64,000 nucleotides of DNA from JABDMH01 sp965223215 (GTDB lineage: Bacteria > Bacteroidota > Bacteroidia > Chitinophagales > Saprospiraceae). Made by a program: the position numbers and the translations under genes. The notes under the pieces were generated by a model. It did not search any database and had not been told where the DNA came from. It saw only the letters and a list, made by a program, of their open reading frames with translations. Shown piece after piece: positions 35,318 to 43,012 of this stretch (the first letter of the stretch is position 1; each line of letters begins with the position of its first letter). The stretch spans positions 4,898,001 to 4,962,000 of the forward strand of contig CBDCVZ010000010.1 in NCBI GenBank assembly GCA_965223215.1. Reading direction: 5' to 3'.

Positions 35318-36175
35318 ATGAGCCCGTTTCGAAAGCCGATCATCAGAAACTTTGTCCTGATCATATTCGCCATGTCGGCCGTCTATTTACTTCCCATTGG
35401 TCTCTTCCAAGATCAATGGAGGTTGTCGGCAGAGGTGCAGGAGATCCTATTTCAACTCGTAGCTGTTTTTCCTATTCTATGGCTCTTGCTAGTCCACGTC
35501 ACTAAAAAAATTGATGTTGCACATTTATATCCTCTTCATATCCGCCCTTTTCGATGGTCTGGTCTGTTGTTGGTCCTGATCTTGATGATTTTTGCATCTT
35601 TTTCTATCGATGGCCTCGCAATTTTGGGGTTATCATATTTAGCACCAGGCTACGTGGGAAATCTGCTGTCTGAGCCCATCTTGCCACCAGAGCCGGGCTT
35701 TAGAATGCTCACCATTTTATTAGCTGTGGTACTGGCACCTGTGATGGAGGAAATTGTGTTTCGTGGACTATTGCTCAATCGAATGATGGTCAAAGTCGGT
35801 GTGCAGAGGGCAGTCATCTTCAGCTCACTTTTGTTCGGACTTTTACACGGCGAGGCATTCCTTGGAGCGACATTGTTTGGCATTGTCATGTGTCTTTTGT
35901 ACCTGCACTCAGAAAGTTTGTGGGCTCCCACCTTGGTTCATATTGCTAATAATGGGATAGCAGTACTCATCAGTGTCTATCACTTCGAGCCGAATTCCAG
36001 TGATGTTCTGGTTGACTACCGTGCAGACTTTCCCTACTACCTCCTGGCACTACTCGCTGTGCCGGGTATCTGGTTTTTTTTGAAGCAGTTTTGGGTGCAT
36101 TCAATGATCTTCACACCTTACGAAAAACAGGCCGCATTGACTACCACGATTTCAGACGACCAGGGAGTAGATTGA
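35318..36175 (+). CDS. CPBP-family intramembrane glutamic endopeptidase
   Basis: A 285-residue membrane protein with about eight hydrophobic segments. The CPBP (CAAX protease / bacteriocin-processing) motifs are all visible: EEIVFR (EExxxR) in PVMEEIVFRGLLL, a histidine in LLFGLLHGEAFLGA, and HIANN in TLVHIANNGIAVL. These residues form the intramembrane active site. The bacterial substrates are mostly unknown. It stands alone between uvrA and the GH3 gene, and a TTCCTTTG sequence about 60 bases upstream is close to the promoter consensus. Confidence 0.9.
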   Translation: MSPFRKPIIRNFVLIIFAMSAVYLLPIGLFQDQWRLSAEVQEILFQLVAVFPILWLLLVHVTKKIDVAHLYPLHIRPFRWSGLLLVLILMIFASFSIDGLAILGLSYLAPGYVGNLLSEPILPPEPGFRMLTILLAVVLAPVMEEIVFRGLLLNRMMVKVGVQRAVIFSSLLFGLLHGEAFLGATLFGIVMCLLYLHSESLWAPTLVHIANNGIAVLISVYHFEPNSSDVLVDYRADFPYYLLALLAVPGIWFFLKQFWVHSMIFTPYEKQAALTTTISDDQGVD

Positions 36176-36275
36176 ATTGACGCAAAGCGCAAGTTCGACA
36201 GCTCAAAAATTTTCGTAATTTTCTATTTGGTCCGCTCAGATACTTGCGACTGCGACCATCGTAAACCTGGTCTCG

Positions 36276-37808
36276 ATGCGAAAAATTGTAAACTCAACTT
36301 TGCGACTTTATCTCAAAACGAGATATCACAAAATTGCACATAGTATTGAGCATCCGGAAGTTACCCAGGCAGATGTCTTGGAAAATCTCCTTTTTACGGC
36401 TTCCGAAACCGAATATGGTAAGGCTTTCAGATTCGATGAAATCCACGACTACACCTCCTTTCGTCAGGCCATACCTATTGTCAATTATGATGACATCAAG
36501 GATCGAATCCACCGTATGATGATGGGCGAGGCTGATATACTATGGCCGGGTACCGTGAAATGGTTTGCCAAATCGTCGGGCACCACGAGTGATAAAAGCA
36601 AATTCATTCCGGTGACGAAGCAAAATCTAAAGTTTTGCCATGTGAAGGGGTTTTGGGATGCGCTGGCAGTGCTCTATCACAATTTGCCCGACGCTAAAAT
36701 CTTTGAGTACAATAATCTGGTGGTCGGTGGTTCCTTACATCACTTCGAGCCCCACCCCGAGACCCGCTTTGGCGATGTCTCCGCCATCCTAATTCAGCAT
36801 ATGCCGCTGGTAGGCCGACCCTTTTATTCTCCTGATTTTGAGACGGCCTTCATGAAAAAGTGGGATGAGAAGTTGGAACGGACCGCTCAACTGGCAAGTC
36901 GCGATCAGGACATTGGTTCGATTGGAGGGGTGCCAACCTGGAATGTTGTCTTATTTCGACGAATTCTGGAGATTACGGGCAAAGATCATTTGCTGGAGGT
37001 TTGGCCCAACCTTCAAGTCTATTTGCATGGAGGGGTTAATTTCGAACCCTATCGAAGTCAGTTTGAGGCCTTGATACCCAAGGAAGATTTCACCTATCAG
37101 GAGACTTATAATGCCTCTGAAGGTTACTTTGCCACGCAGCACCGTGATCAAGATCGAGATCTCCTCTTGTTTCCCGATTGTGGTATATTCTATGAGTTCG
37201 TTCCACTGGATGAGTTGGATCAAGATCAGCCCAAGGCCGTTCAGTTGCAAGATGTTCAAATCGGTGAAAACTATGCGATGGTTATCTCTACGAATGCCGG
37301 ACTCTGGCGCTACATGTTGGGAGATACTGTTACTTTTTCCAGTAAGAACCCGTACAAGCTCCTGATTACCGGCCGCACCAAGCACTTTATCAATGCCTTT
37401 GGCGAAGAGGTAATGGTCGGCAATACCGACCAAGCCATTAGTCGCGCTTGTTTGCAGTTCAATGTGAAAATTCGGGAGTATATGGTCGCACCGATCTACT
37501 TTGACGAGCTTGGAAATGGGGGACACGAATGGCTTATCGAATTTGATGGAGATGTACCAGATCTGCAAACATTTGCCACGGTGTTAGATCAACATTTGCA
37601 GCAAGCCAACTCTGACTATGAGGCTAAACGCTTTCAAGATATGGCGATGCAAAGACCTCGCATTCTGTCGGTTCCAACCAATACCTTTGCCAGATGGATG
37701 AAGAAGAGAGGCCGTGTTGGAGCTCAAGTAAAAGTACCGCGTCTGGCCAATCATCGCAAATACGTTGAAGAAGTAATGGGTATGGTACAAAATCCAGCAG
37801 CTGCATGA
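36276..37808 (+). CDS. GH3 auxin-responsive-promoter family protein (acyl-adenylating)
   Basis: A 510-residue protein of the GH3 family, whose plant members join amino acids to acyl acids after adenylation. The ATP-binding motif is FAKSSGTTSDKSKFIPVT; further motifs are YNASEGYFA and LWRYMLGDTVTFSS followed by ITGRTKHFINAFGEEV. The full length matches other Bacteroidota members. Its bacterial substrate is not known. The stop overlaps the start of the next small gene by four bases (ATGA), and recO follows that gene, so the three probably form an operon. Confidence 0.92.
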   Translation: MRKIVNSTLRLYLKTRYHKIAHSIEHPEVTQADVLENLLFTASETEYGKAFRFDEIHDYTSFRQAIPIVNYDDIKDRIHRMMMGEADILWPGTVKWFAKSSGTTSDKSKFIPVTKQNLKFCHVKGFWDALAVLYHNLPDAKIFEYNNLVVGGSLHHFEPHPETRFGDVSAILIQHMPLVGRPFYSPDFETAFMKKWDEKLERTAQLASRDQDIGSIGGVPTWNVVLFRRILEITGKDHLLEVWPNLQVYLHGGVNFEPYRSQFEALIPKEDFTYQETYNASEGYFATQHRDQDRDLLLFPDCGIFYEFVPLDELDQDQPKAVQLQDVQIGENYAMVISTNAGLWRYMLGDTVTFSSKNPYKLLITGRTKHFINAFGEEVMVGNTDQAISRACLQFNVKIREYMVAPIYFDELGNGGHEWLIEFDGDVPDLQTFATVLDQHLQQANSDYEAKRFQDMAMQRPRILSVPTNTFARWMKKRGRVGAQVKVPRLANHRKYVEEVMGMVQNPAAA

Positions 37809-38125
37809 GCAAATTTGAAGATCCCCTGACCGATATCTTAAGTCAGCATTTCGAGCTGGATTTTCAGTCCGGTACCGGTCAAGAAGTTGTTGATCTGTTG
37901 GCCAATCGAATCTCATCCTTGATGGCAGGTGATCTGGAATCGTTGATGAGTATGTTGTATCGACTCGATGTGGCAGAAGACAAAATTCAAGAGGCCTTTT
38001 CTCCAGATAATCCAGTGCCTCCCAACGTCTCCCTGGCTCACCTGATCATTGAGCGGCAGCTGCGACGGATGAAGACAAAACAAACCTATCAGCAGGAACC
38101 CCTAGACGACTGGATTGACTTTTAA
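37805..38125 (+). CDS. Conserved small hypothetical protein
   Basis: A 106-residue soluble protein, mostly helical by composition, with MSKFEDPLTDILSQHFELDF at its start and LAHLIIERQLRRMKTKQ near its end; the tail PLDDWIDF is acidic. I do not know its function. It overlaps the GH3 gene by four bases and ends 11 bases before recO, so it is very probably a real gene of this operon. No signal peptide or membrane segment is seen. Confidence 0.8.
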   Translation: MSKFEDPLTDILSQHFELDFQSGTGQEVVDLLANRISSLMAGDLESLMSMLYRLDVAEDKIQEAFSPDNPVPPNVSLAHLIIERQLRRMKTKQTYQQEPLDDWIDF

Positions 38126-38136
38126 TTGACCAACTC

Positions 38137-38856
38137 ATGCTTACCAAGACAAAAGGCATGGTGACTCGATGCATTAAGTATGGGGAATCAAGTCTAATAT
38201 TTGATTTATACACCCGCGACCACGGTCGCGTAAGTATGATCGTAGGTGGAGTGCGAAAAACTAGAGCCAAGACTCCAGCATCCGTGTTTCAGTTGATGAA
38301 CTGGATCGAAACGGTGGTCTATCTCAAGGATCCCAAGGCCCTCAATCGTGTTAAAGAGGCACGTCTCTTTCAGCATTACCAACACCTTCCCTTTGACCTG
38401 AAAAAGAGAAGTATTGCACTTTTCATGACTGAAGTTGTGCAAAAAACCATTCGCGAACATGAACCCAATCATGCGCTTTACCAATTCTTGTTGGATACTT
38501 TCTCTTTTTTGGATCATACCGATCAACCTGTAGAAAATCTGCACCTGGTCTTTCTGCTTCATTTAACCCAATTCTTGGGGTTCTTGCCCCATGGAATCTA
38601 TTCGGATGAAAGGCCGTATCTGGACTTGCTGAAGGGTAGTTTTGAAGAAAAACAACACCCAATTTATACTCTGGACAGACAGGCGAGCAAATTGCTTTCT
38701 GATCTCAATCAACATGTGTCTGCTACCTGCCATCATCTCCACATCAGTAGGGTTCAAAGGCGAAAACTGATCGATAATCTGATCACTTTTTATAAGCTTC
38801 ACCTAGAAAAAATGCCAGACATCCAAACCCACGCCATCCTTGCCGATGTTCTCTAA
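38137..38856 (+). CDS. recO: DNA repair protein RecO
   Basis: A 239-residue protein that helps load RecA in the RecFOR pathway. The N-terminal OB-fold is recognised by KGMVTRCIKYGESSLIFDLY, then DHGRVSMIVGGVRK. A helical C-terminal domain follows. The zinc-binding cysteines found in some RecO proteins are not apparent. It is the third gene of a tight rightward group, 11 bases after the preceding small gene. Confidence 0.92.
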   Translation: MLTKTKGMVTRCIKYGESSLIFDLYTRDHGRVSMIVGGVRKTRAKTPASVFQLMNWIETVVYLKDPKALNRVKEARLFQHYQHLPFDLKKRSIALFMTEVVQKTIREHEPNHALYQFLLDTFSFLDHTDQPVENLHLVFLLHLTQFLGFLPHGIYSDERPYLDLLKGSFEEKQHPIYTLDRQASKLLSDLNQHVSATCHHLHISRVQRRKLIDNLITFYKLHLEKMPDIQTHAILADVL

Positions 38857-38913
38857 TCAAATGGGGAGTTGATGCACTAAAATTCTATCTTCAATTGAGT
38901 TTTATTGAACGGA

Positions 38914-40917
38914 ATGAAATCATTGCTCACAATACCCATCGCCTTTGATCGAAAGGACTTCAGTGATCAGCAATTGCTTGATCTGTATGAAGGCATGCTT
39001 TTCCCCAGAATGATCGAGGAAAAAATGCTCAATCTGCTTCGACAAGGCAGGATCACTAAATGGTTTAGTGGCATCGGTCAAGAAGCGATTTCGATAGGTG
39101 TTGCCCAAGCGGTAGATCAAAAGACATTTCTGTTTCCGCTACATCGCAATCTCGGTGTCTTTACCTCACGTGGTATTCCATTGGAGAAACTACTGGCTCA
39201 GTGGCAGGGTAAGAAATCGGGATTTACCAAGGGTCGGGATCGATCCTTTCACTTTGGATCGCTGGCCCACCACATTGTCGGCATGATTTCTCATCTAGGG
39301 CCACAACTTGCCCTTGCCAATGGAGTGGGCCTGGCATCTAAAATTGAAGGTGTGGCTGAGGTAGCAGTGGCTTTCACAGGGGATGGCGGAACCAGTGAAG
39401 GTGATTTTCATGAAGCACTCAATGTTGCTGCGGTGTGGAAACTACCGGTGATTTTCATCATTGAAAACAATGGCTATGCGTTGAGCACACCGACCAGTGA
39501 ACAATATGCGTGTGCTCACCTGGCCGACCGAGGCGTTGGGTATGGAATCCCAGCCCATACAGTGGATGGAAACAATGTTTTGGACATCTATGGCTTGGTG
39601 CGAGAGATCTCCGAAGAATTAAAGACAGATCCACACCCCGTGATCGTTGAATGCCAGACGTTTCGCATGCGCGGCCATGAGGAGGCTTCCGGCACCAAAT
39701 ATGTACCATCTGAGTTAATGGATCACTGGCAGGAGCGCGATCCCATCTTGAATTTTGCGGCATTCTTACGGAGCGTCGGTGTGTTAAATGAGCAACTGGA
39801 AGAGCAGGTCCGGCAGCGATTTAGTGAGCAGATTGACCAGGCCGTGCGGATTGCATTTTCTGCAGAAGAGTTTCTAGCTGAAGTAGCCGTGGAGCGAGCA
39901 GATGTATTTCGGCACGAATGGTCGAATCCTTTCCCGGGCCAAACCACCGTTCCTGAGATAGAAATCCGGTTTATTGATGCGATTAGCCAGGCGATCGATC
40001 AATCCATGGCAGCCAATGAAAAACTCGTGCTCATGGGTCAGGACATTGCTGAATATGGAGGGGTCTTCAAGGTCACAGCCGGCATGCAGGCCAAGTACGG
40101 TGCCGACCGGGTGAGAAACACACCGCTTTGTGAAAGTGCCATTGTCGGAACAGCCCTGGGTTTATCGCTCAAGGGATATAGTAGCATGGTCGAAATGCAG
40201 TTTGCCGATTTTGTAACCTGCGGTTTCAATCAGATTGTCAACAACCTGGCCAAAGTACACTATCGCTGGGGGCATGCTCCGAACGTTACCATTCGAATGC
40301 CCTGTGGGGGTGGAGTTGGGGCTGGCCCCTTTCATTCTCAGACCAATGAAGGATGGTTCTTTCAGACTGCGGGCCTGAAAATCGCGTATCCATCCAATGC
40401 TTATGATGCAAAGGGTCTTTTAATAGCTAGCTTGTCTGATCCTAATCCGGTGTTGTTTTTTGAACATAAGTATTTGTACCGTCAGCAAACAGGATTAGTA
40501 CCAGAAGACCCCTATTGCATTGAGTTCGGAAAAGCCAGCATTTTTAGATCTGGTAGCAAGGCAACTTGTATCACCTACGGTATAGGTGTGCACTGGGCTG
40601 CACAAGCGATTGAGGAAATGAATGTGGATGTGGAAATTATAGATTTACGGACACTTTGTCCCTTGGATTATGGTGCCATCGAAACCTCCATTCAGAAAAC
40701 TGGCAGAGCGATCATTTTGCACGAAGCATCTTTGACCGGAGGGGTGGGCGCAGAGATCTCTTCATACATTTCGGAGCATTTATTTGAACATCTTGATGCA
40801 CCCATTCTGCGTGTAGCCAGCCTCGACACTCCAGTTCCCTTCAATACAGTTTTGGAAGCTCAGTATCTGCCTACGGACAGGTTGAGATCCAAATTAGAGT
40901 TACTACTTAATTACTAG
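38914..40917 (+). CDS. Fused 2-oxoacid (branched-chain type) dehydrogenase E1, alpha + beta
   Basis: About 667 residues: an E1 alpha part (about 1-330) followed by an E1 beta part (about 345-667) in one chain. The alpha part carries the thiamine diphosphate motif GDGGTSEGDFHEALN ... NN and HRNLGVFTSRGIPLEKLL; the beta part carries LMGQDIAEYGGVFKVT and RMPCGGGVGAGPFHSQ. Such fusions are common in Bacteroidota and are annotated as 2-oxoisovalerate dehydrogenase, which starts the oxidative breakdown of branched-chain amino acids or makes precursors for branched fatty acids; pyruvate or another oxoacid is possible. The E2 and E3 genes are not nearby. I prefer the ATG at 38914 to a TTG at 38905. 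Confidence 0.93.
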   Translation: MKSLLTIPIAFDRKDFSDQQLLDLYEGMLFPRMIEEKMLNLLRQGRITKWFSGIGQEAISIGVAQAVDQKTFLFPLHRNLGVFTSRGIPLEKLLAQWQGKKSGFTKGRDRSFHFGSLAHHIVGMISHLGPQLALANGVGLASKIEGVAEVAVAFTGDGGTSEGDFHEALNVAAVWKLPVIFIIENNGYALSTPTSEQYACAHLADRGVGYGIPAHTVDGNNVLDIYGLVREISEELKTDPHPVIVECQTFRMRGHEEASGTKYVPSELMDHWQERDPILNFAAFLRSVGVLNEQLEEQVRQRFSEQIDQAVRIAFSAEEFLAEVAVERADVFRHEWSNPFPGQTTVPEIEIRFIDAISQAIDQSMAANEKLVLMGQDIAEYGGVFKVTAGMQAKYGADRVRNTPLCESAIVGTALGLSLKGYSSMVEMQFADFVTCGFNQIVNNLAKVHYRWGHAPNVTIRMPCGGGVGAGPFHSQTNEGWFFQTAGLKIAYPSNAYDAKGLLIASLSDPNPVLFFEHKYLYRQQTGLVPEDPYCIEFGKASIFRSGSKATCITYGIGVHWAAQAIEEMNVDVEIIDLRTLCPLDYGAIETSIQKTGRAIILHEASLTGGVGAEISSYISEHLFEHLDAPILRVASLDTPVPFNTVLEAQYLPTDRLRSKLELLLNY

Positions 40918-40924
40918 GCAAGCG

Positions 40925-40932
40925 TACCTTTG
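40925..40932 (+). promoter_or_regulatory. Candidate promoter of the DUF5606 gene (TACCTTTG)
   Basis: An exact TAnnTTTG match that begins 7 bases after the stop of the fused E1 gene and ends 17 bases before the DUF5606 ATG. It suggests independent transcription of the small gene. No -33 TTG at the usual distance. Confidence 0.4.
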
Positions 40933-40949
40933 AAAAACAATAGCACAAA

Positions 40950-41354
40950 ATGAAGTTAGAAGATTTAATTGCGGTAAGTGGTTTGCCAGGCTTGTACAAG
41001 ATGGCGGGTAATAGGCCTAATGGATTGATCATTGAAGATCTAGATACTGGAAAGAGAAAATTTGCCTCCATGCGTAAACACCAGTTTTCTCCGCTCGAAA
41101 CGATCGCCATTTTTACCAACCAGGATTCTGTGTCGTTGGTGGAAGTACTCAAAAAGATGTATGACCAAAAGAGTCACACTCCGCCCGTATCATCGAAGGC
41201 CAGTGCGGATGATCTTCGATCCTATTTCGAAGCCATCGTACCTGATCATGATCATTATCGTGTCTACCCTAAGGATATTAAGAAGATCATCAAATGGTTT
41301 ACCTTCCTTGATGATCGAGAGATGTTTGCTGCCCAAAGTGATGAAGAAGAGTGA
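40950..41354 (+). CDS. DUF5606 family protein
   Basis: A 134-residue protein recognised from the N-terminus MKLEDLIAVSGLPGLYKMAG and the following segment IIEDLDTGKRKFASMRKHQF, which define DUF5606 in Bacteroidota. The second half includes DHDHYRVYPKDIKKIIKWF and an acidic tail. No signal peptide or membrane segment is present, so it is probably cytoplasmic. The function is unknown; a role linked to translation or to its neighbours cannot be claimed from this sequence. Confidence 0.9.
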   Translation: MKLEDLIAVSGLPGLYKMAGNRPNGLIIEDLDTGKRKFASMRKHQFSPLETIAIFTNQDSVSLVEVLKKMYDQKSHTPPVSSKASADDLRSYFEAIVPDHDHYRVYPKDIKKIIKWFTFLDDREMFAAQSDEEE

Positions 41355-41393
41355 TCAGCATATATGGTCATATTTTAGATTAGCTGGTTATCA

Positions 41394-42161
41394 ATGTACC
41401 TCGACCAAAAAATTATTGTTGTTTTACCAGCTTATAATGCTGCCAAAACCGTCACTAAAACTTACCAGGAAATTCCCCTAGATCTGGTTGATGAGGTCAT
41501 TCTGTGTGATGATGCAAGTGCCGATCATACGGTCGAGCTTGCCAGGTCGTTGGGCATTCATCAGGTGCTTTTGCACGATCGCAACTTGGGTTATGGGGCT
41601 AATCAGAAAAGCTTGTACCAGAAAGCTCTGAAGTCTAACGCTGATATCGTGGTCATGCTTCACCCTGACTATCAATATGATCCCGCGCTAATTCCTGCCA
41701 TGGTGTCTTTGATCGCTCTGGGTACGCACGATGTAGTGCTGGGATCACGCATTCTCGGGCGGGGTGCTTTAGCTGGGGGAATGCCCCTATACAAATTTGC
41801 CGCCAATCGATTACTTACGTTGGTACAAAACATCGCGACCGGATATAAATTGTCTGAGTATCACACGGGTTATCGAGCGTATCGAAGTAGTGTTTTGAGA
41901 GCACTGCCCATCCAAAAAAACTCCGACGATTTTCTCTTTGACAATCAAGTGTTGGCTCAAATCATTTACAGTGGATTTAACATCGGTGAGGTTAGCTGTC
42001 CGGCCAGGTATTTTGAAGATGCCTCAAGCATAAATTTTTTTCGCAGTGTTCGCTACGGGTTGGGCGTACTCCGGGTGTGCGCCATGCATCTACTGCAGCG
42101 GTTTGGTTTAGGGGATTTTGAGATGTTTCGCTTTACTAGGCATAGCAGTCGAGAGGAGTAG
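41394..42161 (+). CDS. Glycosyltransferase family 2
   Basis: A 255-residue GT-A fold enzyme. The nucleotide-sugar motifs are VVLPAYNAAKTVTKTY, EVILCDDASADHTVELA and MLHPDYQYDP, followed by a GSRILGRGALAGGMPLYKF segment and a HTGYRAYR motif common in dolichol-phosphate-mannose-synthase-like enzymes. It lacks the C-terminal transmembrane segments of many such enzymes, apart from a mildly hydrophobic stretch. The donor and acceptor are not known. Its stop is only 8 bases from the stop of the convergent methyltransferase gene, so there is no room for a separate terminator. Confidence 0.9.
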   Translation: MYLDQKIIVVLPAYNAAKTVTKTYQEIPLDLVDEVILCDDASADHTVELARSLGIHQVLLHDRNLGYGANQKSLYQKALKSNADIVVMLHPDYQYDPALIPAMVSLIALGTHDVVLGSRILGRGALAGGMPLYKFAANRLLTLVQNIATGYKLSEYHTGYRAYRSSVLRALPIQKNSDDFLFDNQVLAQIIYSGFNIGEVSCPARYFEDASSINFFRSVRYGLGVLRVCAMHLLQRFGLGDFEMFRFTRHSSREE

Positions 42162-42169
42162 TGGGCTTG

Positions 42170-43012
42170 TTATTTTGTGGCAAGAATTAGCTGGTATCTC
42201 CATAGTCCTGCCATGAAGGACTCATACATCGCCCGCGTACCATGTACGTTCTTAAGACGATAAGGTTTTAACAGTCTCATCTTGTCACCCAACACTCCGA
42301 TCCATCGCCACCTTTTGGCATGGACATATAAATTGTGCAACGAGGTCTTGACCTGAGTACTATAATCATGCATATCACAGGATCGAAATCCAGCTTGCAC
42401 AGCGTGGTGATGATGTTCTTCGGCGGTATCGATATCAGTGCAGGCCCAGCCATTCAACCAGGTCTGCAGGAGTGATTCATTCTGCACCGGTCTCGCCGTG
42501 CGAAGATAGTCGGCAATGACTAGTCGTCCACCTGGTTTTAGTAAGCGAGATGCCTCTTGGTATAAGGCACTTTTATCGGGGGCGTGACAGAGACTTTCAC
42601 ACGACCAGATGACCTCAAAGCTCTCATCGGCAAAAGGTGTCGAGCAATAGTCAGATTCCACAAATTGACAATGCTCCGAGACGCCCAGTCGATCCGCTTT
42701 ATGTCGGCATTCTCTAACCTGATAGGAGGCAATGTTCACACCGGTAACATGCACTTTTTGATGCTTCGCCAACCAGAGGCTAGTGCCTCCCCAGCCACAT
42801 CCTGCATCCATCATCACCGTTCCGGGCTGCACTCCCGCTAGTTCAGCCATGATCTTTGTGGTGTTCATCAGGGCGGCCTCATGACGGGTGGCCACGTGGT
42901 CATAGATTCCGAAATGGGCCGCTTGAAACATGCCTTTATGCCAGACATTGCGATGATCCCAATCCGTTTCTTCGTAGTATCGGATTACCTCCTCATGATG
43001 GGCTCTTGACAT
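42170..43012 (-). CDS. Class I SAM-dependent methyltransferase, coupled to bamA
   Basis: A 280-residue protein with motif I DAGCGWGGTSLWLA and a later ADYLRTARPV segment; overall it looks like the tocopherol/cyclopropane/dimethylglycine methyltransferase group, probably acting on a small lipid or amine. The ATG overlaps the TAA of bamA by one base (TAATG), which points to reinitiation by the same ribosome. No signal peptide is present, so it works in the cytoplasm or at the inner membrane face. Its substrate cannot be stated. The neighbours uppS and bamA hint at an envelope role. Confidence 0.88.
   Translation of the reverse strand: MSRAHHEEVIRYYEETDWDHRNVWHKGMFQAAHFGIYDHVATRHEAALMNTTKIMAELAGVQPGTVMMDAGCGWGGTSLWLAKHQKVHVTGVNIASYQVRECRHKADRLGVSEHCQFVESDYCSTPFADESFEVIWSCESLCHAPDKSALYQEASRLLKPGGRLVIADYLRTARPVQNESLLQTWLNGWACTDIDTAEEHHHHAVQAGFRSCDMHDYSTQVKTSLHNLYVHAKRWRWIGVLGDKMRLLKPYRLKNVHGTRAMYESFMAGLWRYQLILATK

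Noticed and set aside
36951..37568. Antisense open frame of 205 codons
   Set aside because: It lies wholly inside the GH3 gene on the opposite strand, has no recognisable motifs, and follows the codon pattern of the real gene.
42162..42169. Terminator between the convergent glycosyltransferase and methyltransferase genes
   Set aside because: Only 8 bases separate the stops, and no hairpin with a T run was found there.
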